Origin: Rana temporaria
Lineage: Eukaryota > Chordata > Amphibia > Anura > Ranidae
Length of the DNA: 64,000 nucleotides
Direction: 5' to 3'
Assembly: GCF_905171775.1 (NCBI RefSeq)
Contig: NC_053501.1
Coordinates: forward strand, 19,939,254 to 20,003,253
Part shown: positions 42,745 to 54,006 of the stretch, piece after piece
Layout: each line of letters starts with the position of its first letter
Position numbering within the stretch: position 1 is the stretch's first letter
Translations under genes and position numbers: made by a program
The notes under the pieces: generated by a model
Told to the model about the DNA's origin: nothing
Database searches by the model: none
Seen by the model: only the letters and a program-made list of their open reading frames with translations

Positions 42745-43585
42745 AGTGGTCCATACAGTGAACTTGGTGTTGAGCTATTCGCAAAGGACAAGGGGGCACT
42801 CGTTACGTCTAGAGGAAAAAAAGACTTCGGGCCAGATTCACGTAGATCAGCGGATCTATAGATCCGCTCGATCTACGTGATTTAAGATCCGCTCCTGCAA
42901 GTTTGAGAGGCAAGTGGCTAATTCACAAACCACTTACCTTCAAACTTGCGGCGGCGGATCCTAAATCCCCCGGCGGAATTCAAATTCCGCGGCTAGGGGG
43001 AGTGTACTATTTAAATCAGGCGCGTTCCCGCGCCGATTTAAATGCGCATGCGCCGTCCGGGGAATTTCCTGGCGTGCATTGCTCCCACTGACGTCACTAG
43101 GACGTCAGTGGTTTCGACGTGAGCGTGACTTGCGACGCGCGTGTTTGTGAATCGGCGTACGCAAACGACGTTAGAAAATTCAAATTCGACGCGGGAACGC
43201 CGGCTATACTTAACATTGGCTGCGCCTGATAAAAGCAGGGGTAAGTATACGACGGGAAAGCCGCTACGGAAACATCGTAAGAAGACTGCGTCGGGTCCGC
43301 GTACGTTCGTGAATTTGCGTATCTCGCTGATTTACATATTATTCAAGGTAAATCAGCGGGAACGCCCCCGGCGCCATTTTTAAATCGAAAATAAGATCCG
43401 ACAGTGTAACACATTGTAACACTGTCGGATCTAAGCCCTATCTATGCGTAACTGATTCTATGAATCAGGCGCATAGATAGGACCAGTGTAAGTCAGAGAT
43501 ACGATGGTGTATCTGTAGATACACCGTCGTATCTCTTTGTGAATCTGGCCCTTCATCTCCAAATATGGAAAGGTTTCTTGACAGG
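42745..43585 (+). pseudogene. CR1 LINE fragment interrupted by a MITE
   Basis: The text at 42745-42828 (CATACAGTGAACTTGGTG, TTACGTCTAGAGG) and its continuation 43555-43585 (AAATATGGAAAGGTTTCTT) match 60058-60175 of the CR1 copy further on. The two pieces join across the MITE, leaving TTC duplicated. Frames are broken. Confidence 0.8.
42829..43551. mobile_element. GGGCCAG-family MITE, TSD ttc
   Basis: A complete 723-bp copy with GGGCCAGATTCACG and GTGAATCTGGCCC, and ttc at 42826-42828 and 43552-43554. It is almost the same length as the copy at 36025. Confidence 0.95.
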
Positions 43586-43587
43586 AA

Positions 43588-43700
43588 GGCCTCGTACACA
43601 CGACCGAGTTTCTCGGCAAAAACCAGCAAGAACCTTGCTGGGAGATATTTTTTTGCCGAGGAAACCGGTCGTGTGTACATTTTCGTCGAGGAAACTGTCG
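43588..43700. mobile_element. PIF/Harbinger-like fragment
   Basis: GGCCTCGTACACACGACCG at 43588 faces CCGGTCGTGTGTAC at 43667 across short TTTCTCGGCAAAAA-type palindromes. The outer right end is not visible. Confidence 0.5.
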
Positions 43701-46304
43701 AGAAACTTGACGAGCCAAAAAGAAAGCATGTTCTCTATTTCCTTGACGGGAATGGAGAAAATTGGCTTGTCGAGTTTCTCAACCTTGTCCCTGGATCCTG
43801 CGATGCCTCCACGCTGTGTGATCGAGCTGCCGCCACAGTGCCTGTGTGCCGACGAGCTCCGTTTCCTGCGACGTTAGGACACACGGGGGCAGAGAACGGC
43901 GCCAAATTCAAAAAAGTAAATACACAGTACATATACAGTATACTGTAATCTTACAGATTACAGTACTGTATGAAATAAATACACACCCCCTTTGTCCCTA
44001 GTGGTCTGCCCAGTGTCCTACATGTACTTTTATATAATAAATACTGTTCTTTCTGCCTGGAAACTGTAGATTGTCCATAGCAACCAAAAAGTGTCCCTGT
44101 ATGTCAAAGTGGTTTTAGACCAACTAGAAAACAGCGATAATAAATTAGAATCACTTGCAGAATTGAGCGATAGCGATTTGTGGGGAAATTCGTCATCAAA
44201 CAATAAAAATCATGACAGCAACAATTCTGCAACTGAGCAAATTTCAGTGTTTTTGATTTGATTACATATTAAATCATTTTTATTATAATTACATTATTAT
44301 TTGTTATAATTATTTATAGTTATTTATTAAATTATAATTTATGATTTTGTGTTTAAAACTTTATCATACCCGGGATGTCTACTAGACTCTTGTTTGGTCA
44401 GATTTAAGTGAGTTATTCCTAAGAATTACAGACCTACAATATAAAGCGCCAAATTTTCATGCAAAATAATTGTACCGCTTTCAGCACCTAAAACCAGAAA
44501 GAATCATACCGCCAGGGAGGTTAAGAACATCTAGAAAAGAAGTCGAGGTACTCAAGGGAACAGCTCCAAAGATGTGCTGGTAGGTTAATTGACTCCGGTC
44601 TAAATTATATGTGTACAGGTATGTATGAATGTGAGTTAGGAGCCTTAGTTTGTAAGCTCCTTGGGCTCCTTGGGGGCAGGGACTTATGTGATCGATAGAT
44701 ATACTGTATATCGCTATATAAGGTACCTGTAATAAATAAACAAATAATAAAGAAAAATGGTGAGTGTTGCAGTCTAAGTTGGAGGGGCTAAAGGTTAGGC
44801 TTGGGCTAGGATCAAGAGGAATGTATAGGATTACCCTATTAGTAGACTTATTTTTACTGCTAAAAACTTGAAGATTAAGGTTAACTGATGTACCCATTGT
44901 ATGTGTTTTGGGAGTCAAGGAATGTAGACTTTAGTCATAGACTGATTTTTACTGCTGAAAGCTGAAAGCTTGAAGATTAAGGTTGATTGACATACCCATT
45001 TTTTGAGTTTTACAACTGAAAATTGCGAAAGTTTCAGAATTTCTCTTTTCTACGGGACTAATTTATCGATGTTTTATGTGTAATAGATGGGTTGAACACA
45101 GCGTTCTTAGAACCTCAGTTTACTTTGCAGACTAAAAGCTAAATCTTGTTTTTTTTTAATATGGGTCCCAAGGTTCCTCTTGTGGCATGCTCATTTTGTA
45201 CTTTATTTATTGTGAGACTGAAATGAGGAAATAATGAACTCGCTCATCAAAGTTATCAGTCATTCGCGGGGATCAGGACGCGAGGCGTGATTAATGTCAC
45301 GCGTCTCCTTGTTTTAAACAAAGGAGAAGCAAATTGGCTCTCCTACAACCTTCATTACAGGCAAACTGCATTAAGAAAATCAGAGGAGATCAATAGCGGT
45401 AATCAGGAGAGTAGCTGGGTGAGCATTCACATCTACGGAAAGGGGATAGCTGACATCTTCTGACTGTAAATGCGGTTCAAAAGGGGGAAGTTGACTATAA
45501 ATGCATTTCAGAATGCTCGCTAGCCAGAATCAAAACATGGCACTTGTAAAAAGGACCTTTCACCTTTTATTTAAAGCAATAACCACAAGTGCATGCAGCT
45601 GAAAACTGAACGAATAGGGCATATAGAGAGAAAAAAAAGAGCTCTTTATCTAAATATGAACTATCCAGCTTATAAAAAAATTACTGGTGCTCAAAAAATT
45701 AACCGAAATTCTGTTCTTGTGTCTCTTTAGAGATCCAGTTTTCCCTCCATTGAACGCTGCCATCTTGCCTCTCACATACGTGCACATTTTTCCAACGACC
45801 TCCTGCCTCCATAATAAACTGTGCCACTCCAAGCGACTGTGTGTATCCATCTGGCCAATCCAACCACTGTGAGGTGCAGACATCTAGAAGGCCTGTCCAG
45901 CCCAATGTCTCTATCTTAAGAAATGTAAGACTGCACGCAATTAATCCGCCCGCTAATAGAAGTGTAAAAACCACATGTGAAGCCACACAGTAAAAGAAGT
46001 GTAAAAAAAAATCTTTAGCTAGTCTTCTGACATTCCACACACCTTATGCCAGGCATTTCACCCTCCCACAGGCTTCATCATAGAGGTGGCCAACTCTATG
46101 ACGAAGTCCATGGGAGGGTGAAACACGTAGGTTGGCCCAGTATGGGTTTGTGTGTGGCTTCATGTTTCCTATTGGAAGTTACCTCCTACCTTTTACATTC
46201 CTATTGATCCATTGAGAATGAGATGCCTCACCAACCCATCAAAATTTTCAAGAGGCAAGAAGGTGTGTAAAAGCAAAGAATTTGAGTCTGCTGAAGGTAC
46301 ACTA
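43701..46304. other. Mostly unassigned; one dispersed repeat fragment
   Basis: At 44581-44755 there is a common frog-type dispersed repeat with the phrases TTTGTAAGCTCCTTGGG, GGGGGCAGGGACT and CGCTATATAAGGTACCTG; its class is unknown to me. 46059-46125 is a small palindrome with a hammerhead-like core. No gene in the remainder. Confidence 0.4.
46059..46132. repeat. Short palindrome with hammerhead-like motif
   Basis: TTCACCCTCCCA...CTTCATCATAGAG is mirrored by CTCTATGACGAAG...TGGGAGGGTGAA. On the plus strand ATGACGA (46098) and GAAACACG (46120) resemble decayed hammerhead boxes (CUGANGA, GAAACGCG). Confidence 0.45.
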
Positions 46305-46477
46305 ATAGAGGGGATTTACTAAAAGCGAAGGGTGCAAAATGTGTGTAAAGAAACCAATCAGCTTCCAGGTTTTATTGTCAAAGCTTAATTGAACAAGTTG
46401 AAGTTAGATGCTGATTGGCTACCATGCACAGCTGCACCAGATTATGAGTGCTCCAGTTTTAGTAAATCTTCCCCCTA
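46305..46477. mobile_element. Short MITE (GGGGATTTACTAAAA ends)
   Basis: The inverted ends GGGGATTTACTAAAA and TTTTAGTAAATCTTCCCC enclose mirrored CCAATCAGCTTC and GCTGATTGG words. The whole is a foldback of about 170 bp. Confidence 0.75.
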
Positions 46478-46485
46478 GTTATAAC

Positions 46486-47026
46486 TAGGGTTGTCCCGAT
46501 ACCGATACTATTACCGATACCAAGCATTTGCCCGAGTACTTGTACTCGGGCAAATGCTCCCGATGCTTCACCCGATACTTGTACTGTCAGGGGTGATCAG
46601 TGCATGGGGAAGTTACAGGCACCAATCACCGCTATATAGTGTATTCTGGCGTGTATCCCGACGTGTATTCGTCCGTGTATTCCCGCCGTGTATTCCCTCC
46701 GTGTATTCCTCCGTGTATTCCCGCCGTGTATTCCTCCGTGTATTCCTCTGTGTATCCCGCCGTGTATCCCGACGTGTTTCTCTCCCCTTCTGTGCTCCTC
46801 CTCCACCCCCTGGAACTGTCAGGATGGAGAGCGGGGTATGAGCCGGTAAATCCAGCTCCTTACTGCTCCGAATGGACAGAGTCAGTGATCACTGACTCGG
46901 TCCATTCACATAACTGAAACATCGTAAACTGTGATTACAATGTTTCAGTTTATGAATGAAGAGAAGACGCTGTCTTCACTCCATTCATTTTCATTTTCTT
47001 AAAAAAGTGGTATCGGGACAACCCTA
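46486..47026. mobile_element. hAT-type element with internal minisatellite, TSD gttataac
   Basis: Perfect ends TAGGGTTGTCCCGATACC and GGTATCGGGACAACCCTA are flanked by gttataac at 46478-46485 and 47027-47034. The interior includes a 12-13 bp tandem array at 46648-46785. No transposase. Confidence 0.95.
46648..46785 (+). repeat. Minisatellite, 12-13 bp CGTGTATTCCCGC units
   Basis: About eleven units built on CGTGTATTCC(C/T)(G/T)C with small variations, wholly inside the hAT element. Confidence 0.9.
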
Positions 47027-47059
47027 GTTATAACCTAAGACTTCTTAAAATAACATCCC

Positions 47060-48030
47060 TCTATATGAGCTTGTTGGACATCCCACTTGAAATCCATAGG
47101 CATTGATATGCATTAGCCCCCAACCACCACCACCTTTAGGAATTCTCAGTGACTGACCCGATACAAGTATAGCCTTCACTCTTTTAACTCTTTCTTCACG
47201 CTTTCTACAAAATTCAGAAGTGTGTCTTTGGGAATTTAAGTCCATTCACCCAAAAGAGGATTTGTGAGGTCAAAAACGAATGGGGTTGAGAAGACCTGGA
47301 TCGCAATTTGCATTCCAATTCATCCAATAAGTGTTCAGTAGGGTGGGTTGAGTTCAAGACTCATTGCAAGCCATTTGAGATCCTCTATACCAAACTCATC
47401 AAACCATGACTTTGTTGACAGAGGCATATGCCACATACACACGCTCAGAATTTCCGACAACAAATGTTCGATGGGAGCTTGGTGTCGGAAATTCCGACTG
47501 TGTGTAGGCTCTATCGGACATTTTTTGTCGGAATTTCCGACAACAAAAATTTGAGGGCTGGGTCTCAAATTTTCCAACAACAAAATCTATTCTCGTAAAT
47601 TCCAATCATGTGTGGACAATTCCGACGTACAAAATTCTATGCATGCTCTGAATCAAGTACGAGACGGAAGCGCTCGATCTGGTAAAACTAGCGTTTGTAA
47701 TGGAGATAGCACATTCGTCACGCTGTAACGGACTGAAAAGCACGAGGCTGAAAAGCGCGAATCGTCTCTCACCAAACTTCTACTAACATGACTGGTATTG
47801 AACTCTCCTTTAATAGTGCCGTTGAACGTGAGCGCGTTCTTGGCGTACGGAATTTCTGACAACATTTGTGTGACCATGTGTATGTGTTTGAGCCAACATT
47901 CCGTCGGAAAAAAATCCACGGTTTTGTTGTTAGAATGTCTGATCGTCTGTAAGCAGCATTAGTTGTGCTGAAGCAGATAAGGACCTTCCTCAAAACATTT
48001 GTAGGCAGGCCCCCTAGCAGCCACTAGCAA
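47060..48030 (-). pseudogene. Tc1-type transposon relic, reverse orientation, split by a MITE
   Basis: On the minus strand, degenerate Tc1 text surrounds the insert: CTATACCAAACTCATCAAACC to the left and GTGCTGAAGCAGATAAGGACC to the right are neighbours in Tc1 relatives. Many frameshifts. Outer limits are approximate. Confidence 0.55.
47429..47958. mobile_element. PIF/Harbinger-like MITE inside the Tc1 relic
   Basis: Left end TGCCACATACACACG, right end CTGTAAGCAGCA, flanked by ATA (47426-47428) and TTA (47959-47961). The interior has GTCGGAATTTCCGAC palindromes as in 19328. Confidence 0.65.
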
Positions 48031-48341
48031 CGCCACCATTGAACATGAGGGGTTCAGGTTAGCGATACTTTTTGTACTCATTGGGACACCACATTCCACA
48101 GGCTTTTTGGCAAGGACCAGCACTTTGCAGGTCAATCACCTTAACTTTCCAGCTATCTCAGTATGTCCAGCTGTAACTTGCTCTTTGAATGCTTTACTGA
48201 ACAGGTATTTCTTTAGCAAAATCCAACTAGTTTTAAACAGTTCCGTTCCGACATATCAGCACTTTGTGTCTCTTTTCTTTTGCTGCAACACCTAGAGGAA
48301 TAGTTCACTTATCTAAATAGGATCCAACAGAGGGGATCAAA

Positions 48342-48622
48342 AGAACACCTTTGGGATGAATTAGAGTGGAGACTGCGAACCAGGCCTTCTTGTACAACAT
48401 CAGTGCCTGACCTCACAAATGCCCTTCTGGAAGAATGGTTAAACATTGCCATAGACACACTCCTAAACCTTGTGGACAGCCTGCCCAGGAGTGCTGAAGC
48501 TGTTGTAGCTACAAAGGGTGGGCCAACTCAATATTGAACCCTATGGACTAATACTGGGATGCCATTAAAGTTCATGTGTGTGTAAAGGCAGGCGTCCCAA
48601 TACTTTTAATAATATAGTGTAG
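48342..48622 (+). pseudogene. Tc1 transposase 3' end fragment
   Basis: It reads the equivalent of WDELEWRLRTRPS...VPDLTNALLEEWLNIAIDTLLNLVDSLP...KGGPTQY then a stop, and ends near the TATAGTGTA tip. It carries a single VPDLTN unit, against five at 25261. Confidence 0.8.
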
Positions 48623-49462
48623 GTTGGTATAATGTTTGGCCCTGTTATGTATATGGAGGCACCTCTAGTTTTTTTGCAGTTTTTGGGAGTTTTTAATGAC
48701 AGATCCTCTTTTTTTCCTGTTCGCTGTTTGCTTTTAAATTTGCGCAAAGAGTAGTATCAGGCACTTTTTAATCACATCACCGTGCAACTAATTCACTGTG
48801 TATTTCATTTGGTCCTAATCAAGCAAATGTTATTTGATAGGTATCTCGCCAAGCACTGCGGGTCATTTTGGAATGCTAAATGACATTATCCTTTCCCATT
48901 TGTAAGCTATTAAAAATGAAGACTCTCTGTATTTACTATCAGCCCTGATTAAAATCAGTGATGGTGCTAATATTTATTTTATGTTTTTACATTCCCCCCT
49001 CTCTGTTAACTGATTAATATTTGCTCTGTGTAAAACTTTAATAAATTATCTGCTGAGTTTGAAATGCATGGCAAGCAGCGGGCGTTGGGGAATCGCTTCC
49101 TTTATTATTATTTTTTTAAACTCTGCTTGCGTTTATCCGCCAAGTCCCATGCTCGGTGACAGAAGTTCACAAAGAACAATAAAAGATGGGCAAGTGTTCG
49201 CAGCCAAAAAACATTGTGATGCCATCTGTTTCGGCAGTGAGTCTCACTAAGCAAATAGCAAATTAGCTGCCTGCATAAAAAGGATTTTTCTTGTGTGTTT
49301 TATTGAGGCTATTAAACAACACCACCGAATCTACAGCTCAAGGCTGCAAAATATGTTTAATTAAATGGCTATATGTAAAAGGGGGAATGTGACTTCAAAG
49401 CCAGACTGCTAAAAAGTGGCACTTTCCAATCTGATAGGTGGTAATTATTGACGCAAGCCTAA
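48623..49462. other. No repeat or gene recognised
   Basis: AT-rich, apparently single-copy text with many TAAT words (48760-49060). Could be conserved non-coding DNA; nothing proves it. Confidence 0.4.
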
Positions 49463-49727
49463 GAGCCGGTTCACACAGGGGCGGCACGACTTCGGGGGCG
49501 ACTCGGCCAGGCGACCTGAAGACGACTTCTAAGGCGACTTGCAAAATGACTTCTGTATAGAAGTCAATGCAAGTCACCCCGAGTCGGCCCTGAAGTCGTA
49601 CAAGAACCTTTTTCTAAGTCGGAGCGACTTGCGTCGCTCCTATTAGAACGGTTCTATTCACTAGAATGGGACGCGACTTGTCAGGCGGCTGCGTCGCATG
49701 ACGAGTCGCCCCAGTGTGAACCGGGTC
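49463..49727. mobile_element. MITE with GAGCCGGTTCACAC ends, TSD TAA
   Basis: TAA at 49460-49462 and 49728-49730 borders GAGCCGGTTCACAC and GTGTGAACCGGGTC. The 265-bp interior is packed with GCGACTTG and AAGTCG words. A TAA duplication fits PIF/Harbinger. Confidence 0.85.
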
Positions 49728-49848
49728 TAAGAGCATCTTCAGATCATAAGATATCTGATAAAACTGGTAATGGCTCATTTAAAGGGTTCCTCAAAGTCAA
49801 AAAATACAGAGCCGGAGTTCAATTTAACTACTGGGCAGTGGCGGCTGG

Positions 49849-50518
49849 CAGGGATGGACTGGCCATCGGGACTACTGGGAGATTCCCAGTGGGCGGATGG
49901 CTCAGTGGGCCAGTCGGAGGTCCGTGGCGATCTACCCGTCAATCGCCGACAGCTGGCGCCTGACGGGTGGATCGAGATTTATCGAGTATGCAGAGTAGCG
50001 CAGGAAGCGTGTGTAATATGTTCTCTCCCCTGTCACGCCACTCATGCTGCTCCCCGGCGGCCCCTCCTCTCTTCTCGTCCATCCCCATTTGCTTGTGACA
50101 TCATCTGGGATGGACGAGAAGAGAGGAGAGGCCACCAGGGAGCCAAGTGAGTGCCGTGACAGGAAAGAGAACATATTACACACGCTTCCTGTGCTACTCT
50201 GCATGCTGGCTGGTAAACGATGTGCATCATAATGTGCCCTGTGCCCTAATGTGCTATGTGCCCTGATGTGCCATGTGCCCTGATGTGCTATGTGCCCTGA
50301 TGTGCCCCGTGCCCCGTTGTGCTGCGCCTCAACGTGGTGTGCCCTAATGTGCTGTGATGGGCCCTAATGTGATGTGCCCTGTACGTGTTGTGCCCTGATG
50401 TGCCCCATGCCCTGATGTGCTGTGCCCTGTACCCTGATGTGCTGAGCTCTGTACCGTGCCCTGATGTGCACTGTACCCTGATGTGTTGTGCCCACATTTT
50501 TGTCCCAGTCCAGCCCTG
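49849..50518. mobile_element. hAT-type element with hairpin and minisatellite, TSD gcgg(c/t)tgg
   Basis: The ends CAGGGATGGACTGG and CCAGTCCAGCCCTG, with gcggctgg (49841-49848) and gcggttgg (50519-50526). Inside is an imperfect hairpin with arms about 49985-50090 and 50105-50207, followed by a tandem array of about 15-bp CCCTGATGTGCTGTG-type units (50229-50490). Confidence 0.9.
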
Positions 50519-50526
50519 GCGGTTGG

Positions 50527-51935
50527 GCAGTGGCACCAGTGGGGCAAGTGGGAACCTTACTCAATGCAATTTTACCTTTTATATTGGACATTTTCCTGTA
50601 TCAAAATCTGGGTTTGGTGGTAATGATAAACTTGAGAAATGTGCCTGTTGTAAAATAGGCCAATGCTGAAGGAATACCCACTCCATTTGACAAAACCACG
50701 TATGGAAATGATTGACAAATATACCTGTCAAGTACCTTACAGCGGAGCCCGAGAGGATGAGGGAGCTTGGGAGAACATGGGAACTTACACAGTGGACCCC
50801 TGCAGATGGGAGGCAGTGGGGGAGCTTGAATTGGTAAGTTAAACTTGTTAGGGGGGTGGACTATCAGAAGATATTGTTACTTTGCCAAGAATGGGTCTTT
50901 CTTTCAACTATGTGAATTAAAGGCAACCATAGTCAGTACAGAATATAAACAAAAAAGTCAGTGCTACTACCCATACATCACATGGAAAGCAGAGCTCCCG
51001 GGTGCTCGATCCACAGTCGCTGGCTGCGTAGAATAATGAGGAAAAGATGATCCGCACTCTGGTCGTTGCTCTTAAACAATTGACGTATTTATTGACAAGC
51101 CACAGTAGACAAACGTAAATAGGAAAGGTTGACGCGTTTCAGCCTATAAGGCCTTAGTCATAACCACAATGGTTATGACTAAGGCCTCATAGGCTGAAAC
51201 GCGTCAACCTGTCCTATTTGCGTTTGTCTACTGTGGCTTGTCAATTGTTTAAGAGCAACGACCGGAGTGCGATCATCTTTTCCCCAACCATAGTCAGTAC
51301 CCCTGAAAGTAATATAGCTTGTCCTAGTCCTCAATTTCAATTAAAAGCTGTTATCGTGTTAAATAAAATGCAAACATTTATATCAGCAAAACGTTCCTCT
51401 AAGTTCACACAACCAGCTTGTAAGAGAGATCAGTTTTGGCTTTTGCCTACTTAATATGTAATAGCTTTCCTCCTATGATGATTACACTTCTGTCACCTAA
51501 TAAACCCAACAAGTCGTTTTTCATTTTTATAGGACACATTGCCAAGGAAAGGCCGAGAATAATTTTCATATTAATTAAGCAATAAAAATGCCTGCCCAAA
51601 AAGCACTATAATTCTTCGCAATGCGCCCGCCTTGCATGTCGTGCTGCTTTCTTAACATTTTGCAAATTAGAAAGTAACACTTTGTGAAATGTATTAAGTA
51701 ATTTACAGCCCACAATCCTTCTTGCGATCGGCGATAGTTTTCGGAAGGTGTTCGGGAACTGTTCAGTTAACTGCTTACAAGGTTTGGAATTATATTATCG
51801 TACTCATTTTGGTCTCAGTTTATGTTATCATCTCCTCAGAGGATCTTTATAGGGCCCATGCTTGGTACCTGGGAAGTAAGTCAACTAATCAATCAGAAAG
51901 TCTACCAAGTCTCTAGATCTCCACCTAAACATCTA
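50527..51935. other. Unassigned DNA with one large palindrome
   Basis: 51040-51285 is an inverted repeat (below). 51300-51930 shows no repeat family and no gene. Confidence 0.4.
51040..51285. repeat. Palindrome with hammerhead-like motifs on both strands
   Basis: Arms of roughly 115-120 bp are centred near 51171. The core reads ATGACTAAGGCC...GGCTGAAACGCGTCAAC on the plus strand and the same on the minus strand. GAAACGCG is intact, but the first box (CUGANGA) has changed to AUGACUA. Confidence 0.75.
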
Positions 51936-53162
51936 GGGCCAGATTCAGAAAGCCCAGCGTAATGTTGTGAGGGCGTAACGTATCTACGTTACGCCTCCGT
52001 AAATTAGGGTGCAAGTTCCGTATTCAGAAAGAACTTGCGCCCTAAGTTACGGCGGTGTAACGTATGTGGTCCGGCGTAAGCCTGCCTAATTAAAAAATGT
52101 GGATGATGTGGGCGTGTTTTATTACAATTTAGTGTGACCCCACGTATTTGACGTTTTTTACGAACGGCGCATGCTGGAAAGAATCCCAGTGCGCATGCTC
52201 AAAAATACGCCGCAAATCGTCAATGCTTTAGACGTAAAGGTAACTTACGTACAGCCCTATTCGCGAACGACTTGCGCAAACTACGTAAAAATGTAAAAAT
52301 TCGACGCGGGAACGACGTCCATACTTAACATTGCGTATATTAATTAATTAATATAGCAGGAGTAACCTTACGCCGAAAAAAAAGCCTAACGTAAACGACG
52401 TAAAAAAATGCGCCGGGCGTACGTACATTTGTGAATCGGCGTGTCTACCTAATTAGCATATTCCTTGCGTAAATCGACGGAAGCGCCACCTAGCGGCCAG
52501 CGTAAATATGCAACTAAGATACGACGGCGTAAGAGACTTACGCCAGTCGGATCTTAGGCAAATTTCGGCGTATCTTGCTTTCTGAATACAGAAAGAAGAT
52601 ACGCCGGCGCAGATTTGAATTTACGCGGCGTATCAATAGATACGCCGTCTTAAAGTGGAAGTTCACCTAAAAATAAACTTTTAACATTGCATTTATGAGA
52701 TTAATGACAATTAGAATCGGCTGTTTTTTTTTAAAAATACGTTCGTAGATACCGTTTCCTATATGTGTTCTCACTGCCGCTTCCGGGTATGATGGTCGGG
52801 GCTGGGCGTTCCTATCTGATTGACAGGCATCCGACCGACGCATACATCGCGTCACGAGATGCCGTAGGAAGCCGAACGTCGGTGCGCAGGCGCCGTATAG
52901 AGCCGCACCGACGTTCGGCTTCTTTCGGCAACTCGTGACGCGATGTATGCGTCGGTCGGATGCCTGTCAATCAATTAGGAACGCCCAGCCCCGACCATCA
53001 TATCCGGAAGCGGCGGTGAAAACACATATAGGAAACGGTATGTACGGACGTATTTTTTTTAAAAAAAACAGCCGATTCTAATTGTCATTAATCTCATAAA
53101 TGCAATGTTAAAAGTTTATTTTTAGGTGAACTTCCACTTTAAATTATTTCTGAATCTGGCCC
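51936..53162. mobile_element. GGGCCAG-family MITE split by a hairpin element, TSD cta
   Basis: Ends GGGCCAGATTCAGAAA and TTTCTGAATCTGGCCC, with cta at 51933-51935 and 53163-53165. The interruption lies at a TTAA near its right end. Confidence 0.93.
52654..53138. mobile_element. TTAA-flanked 485-bp near-perfect hairpin element
   Basis: TTAA at 52650-52653 and 53139-53142. The whole element is a foldback: arms of about 235 bp from AGTGGAAGTTCACC inwards to GCCGAACGTCGGTGCG, with a central loop of roughly 15 bases. Differences between the arms are few. The tip resembles the AGTGGATGTAAACCC family at 13695. Confidence 0.95.
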
Positions 53163-53455
53163 CTAGTCTTGCCAATTGGCAAGGATATGAATCCTACATA
53201 AAACACTATCTCCAAAAACTTATATACAACTTTATTTTAACTTCTGGTGTAAGTCCTGCCAACTGCCCAATCCCCATCCAATGACAGGGTCTTGGTGGTC
53301 AAGTAGAACACTCCAATTGGTCAGGTGAATGGCAGCTGCTGGGGCTTTATTCTGTAACAAATTTTTATAATTAAAAGAGAAATGCAGAGGAGACTTTTCT
53401 GGCTAATCAAGGTAATTGGCATTTTGTGGCGTCTGGTCTTCAGCAGGGCCTTTAA

Positions 53456-54002
53456 AGGGGAGTTCCACCCACAATTTCACTTTTTAAATATAAATACCCC
53501 TGTAATACACAAGCTTAATGTAGTCTAGTAAAGTTAGTCTGTAAACTAAGGTCCGTTTTGTTAGGTTGTTAGAGCATTTAGTTAGTTTATAATCTAGAAA
53601 TAGACCGTGGCCATCTTAAGTGTGGGCATCATGAAGCCAGACTGTATGACTTCCTGGATTTCAGCCTTGCAGATCTCGCACTTGCTCAGTGCTGCACAAG
53701 TGATGTAATAGGTTTCAGTCAGGTTTCCATAGCAACGGGAGTGTCAGAGGAAGTTGCCGCCCCTTCTCTATGCAAATAGGCTATTTGCAAGGACTACTGG
53801 GATACATGATGCCTATCCCAGAAACCCTTGCGAATAGCCTTGTGACTTAATAGCCTAGGCTAATAAGGAGGAGGAAGTAATGAAGGACTACAAAATAAAG
53901 GTATTTACAAGCAGCAAAACAAATAAAAATTGTCCATTCTGAACACTATGATATTGGAGCATGCAGCACAGACAAACATAAAAAAATGGGTGGAACTCCA
54001 CT
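53456..54002. mobile_element. TTAA-flanked MITE (AGGGGAGTTCCACCC ends)
   Basis: TTAA at 53452-53455 and 54003-54006 with AGGGGAGTTCCACCC and GGGTGGAACTCCACT. The right TTAA is shared with the next element. Confidence 0.88.
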
Positions 54003-54006
54003 TTAA

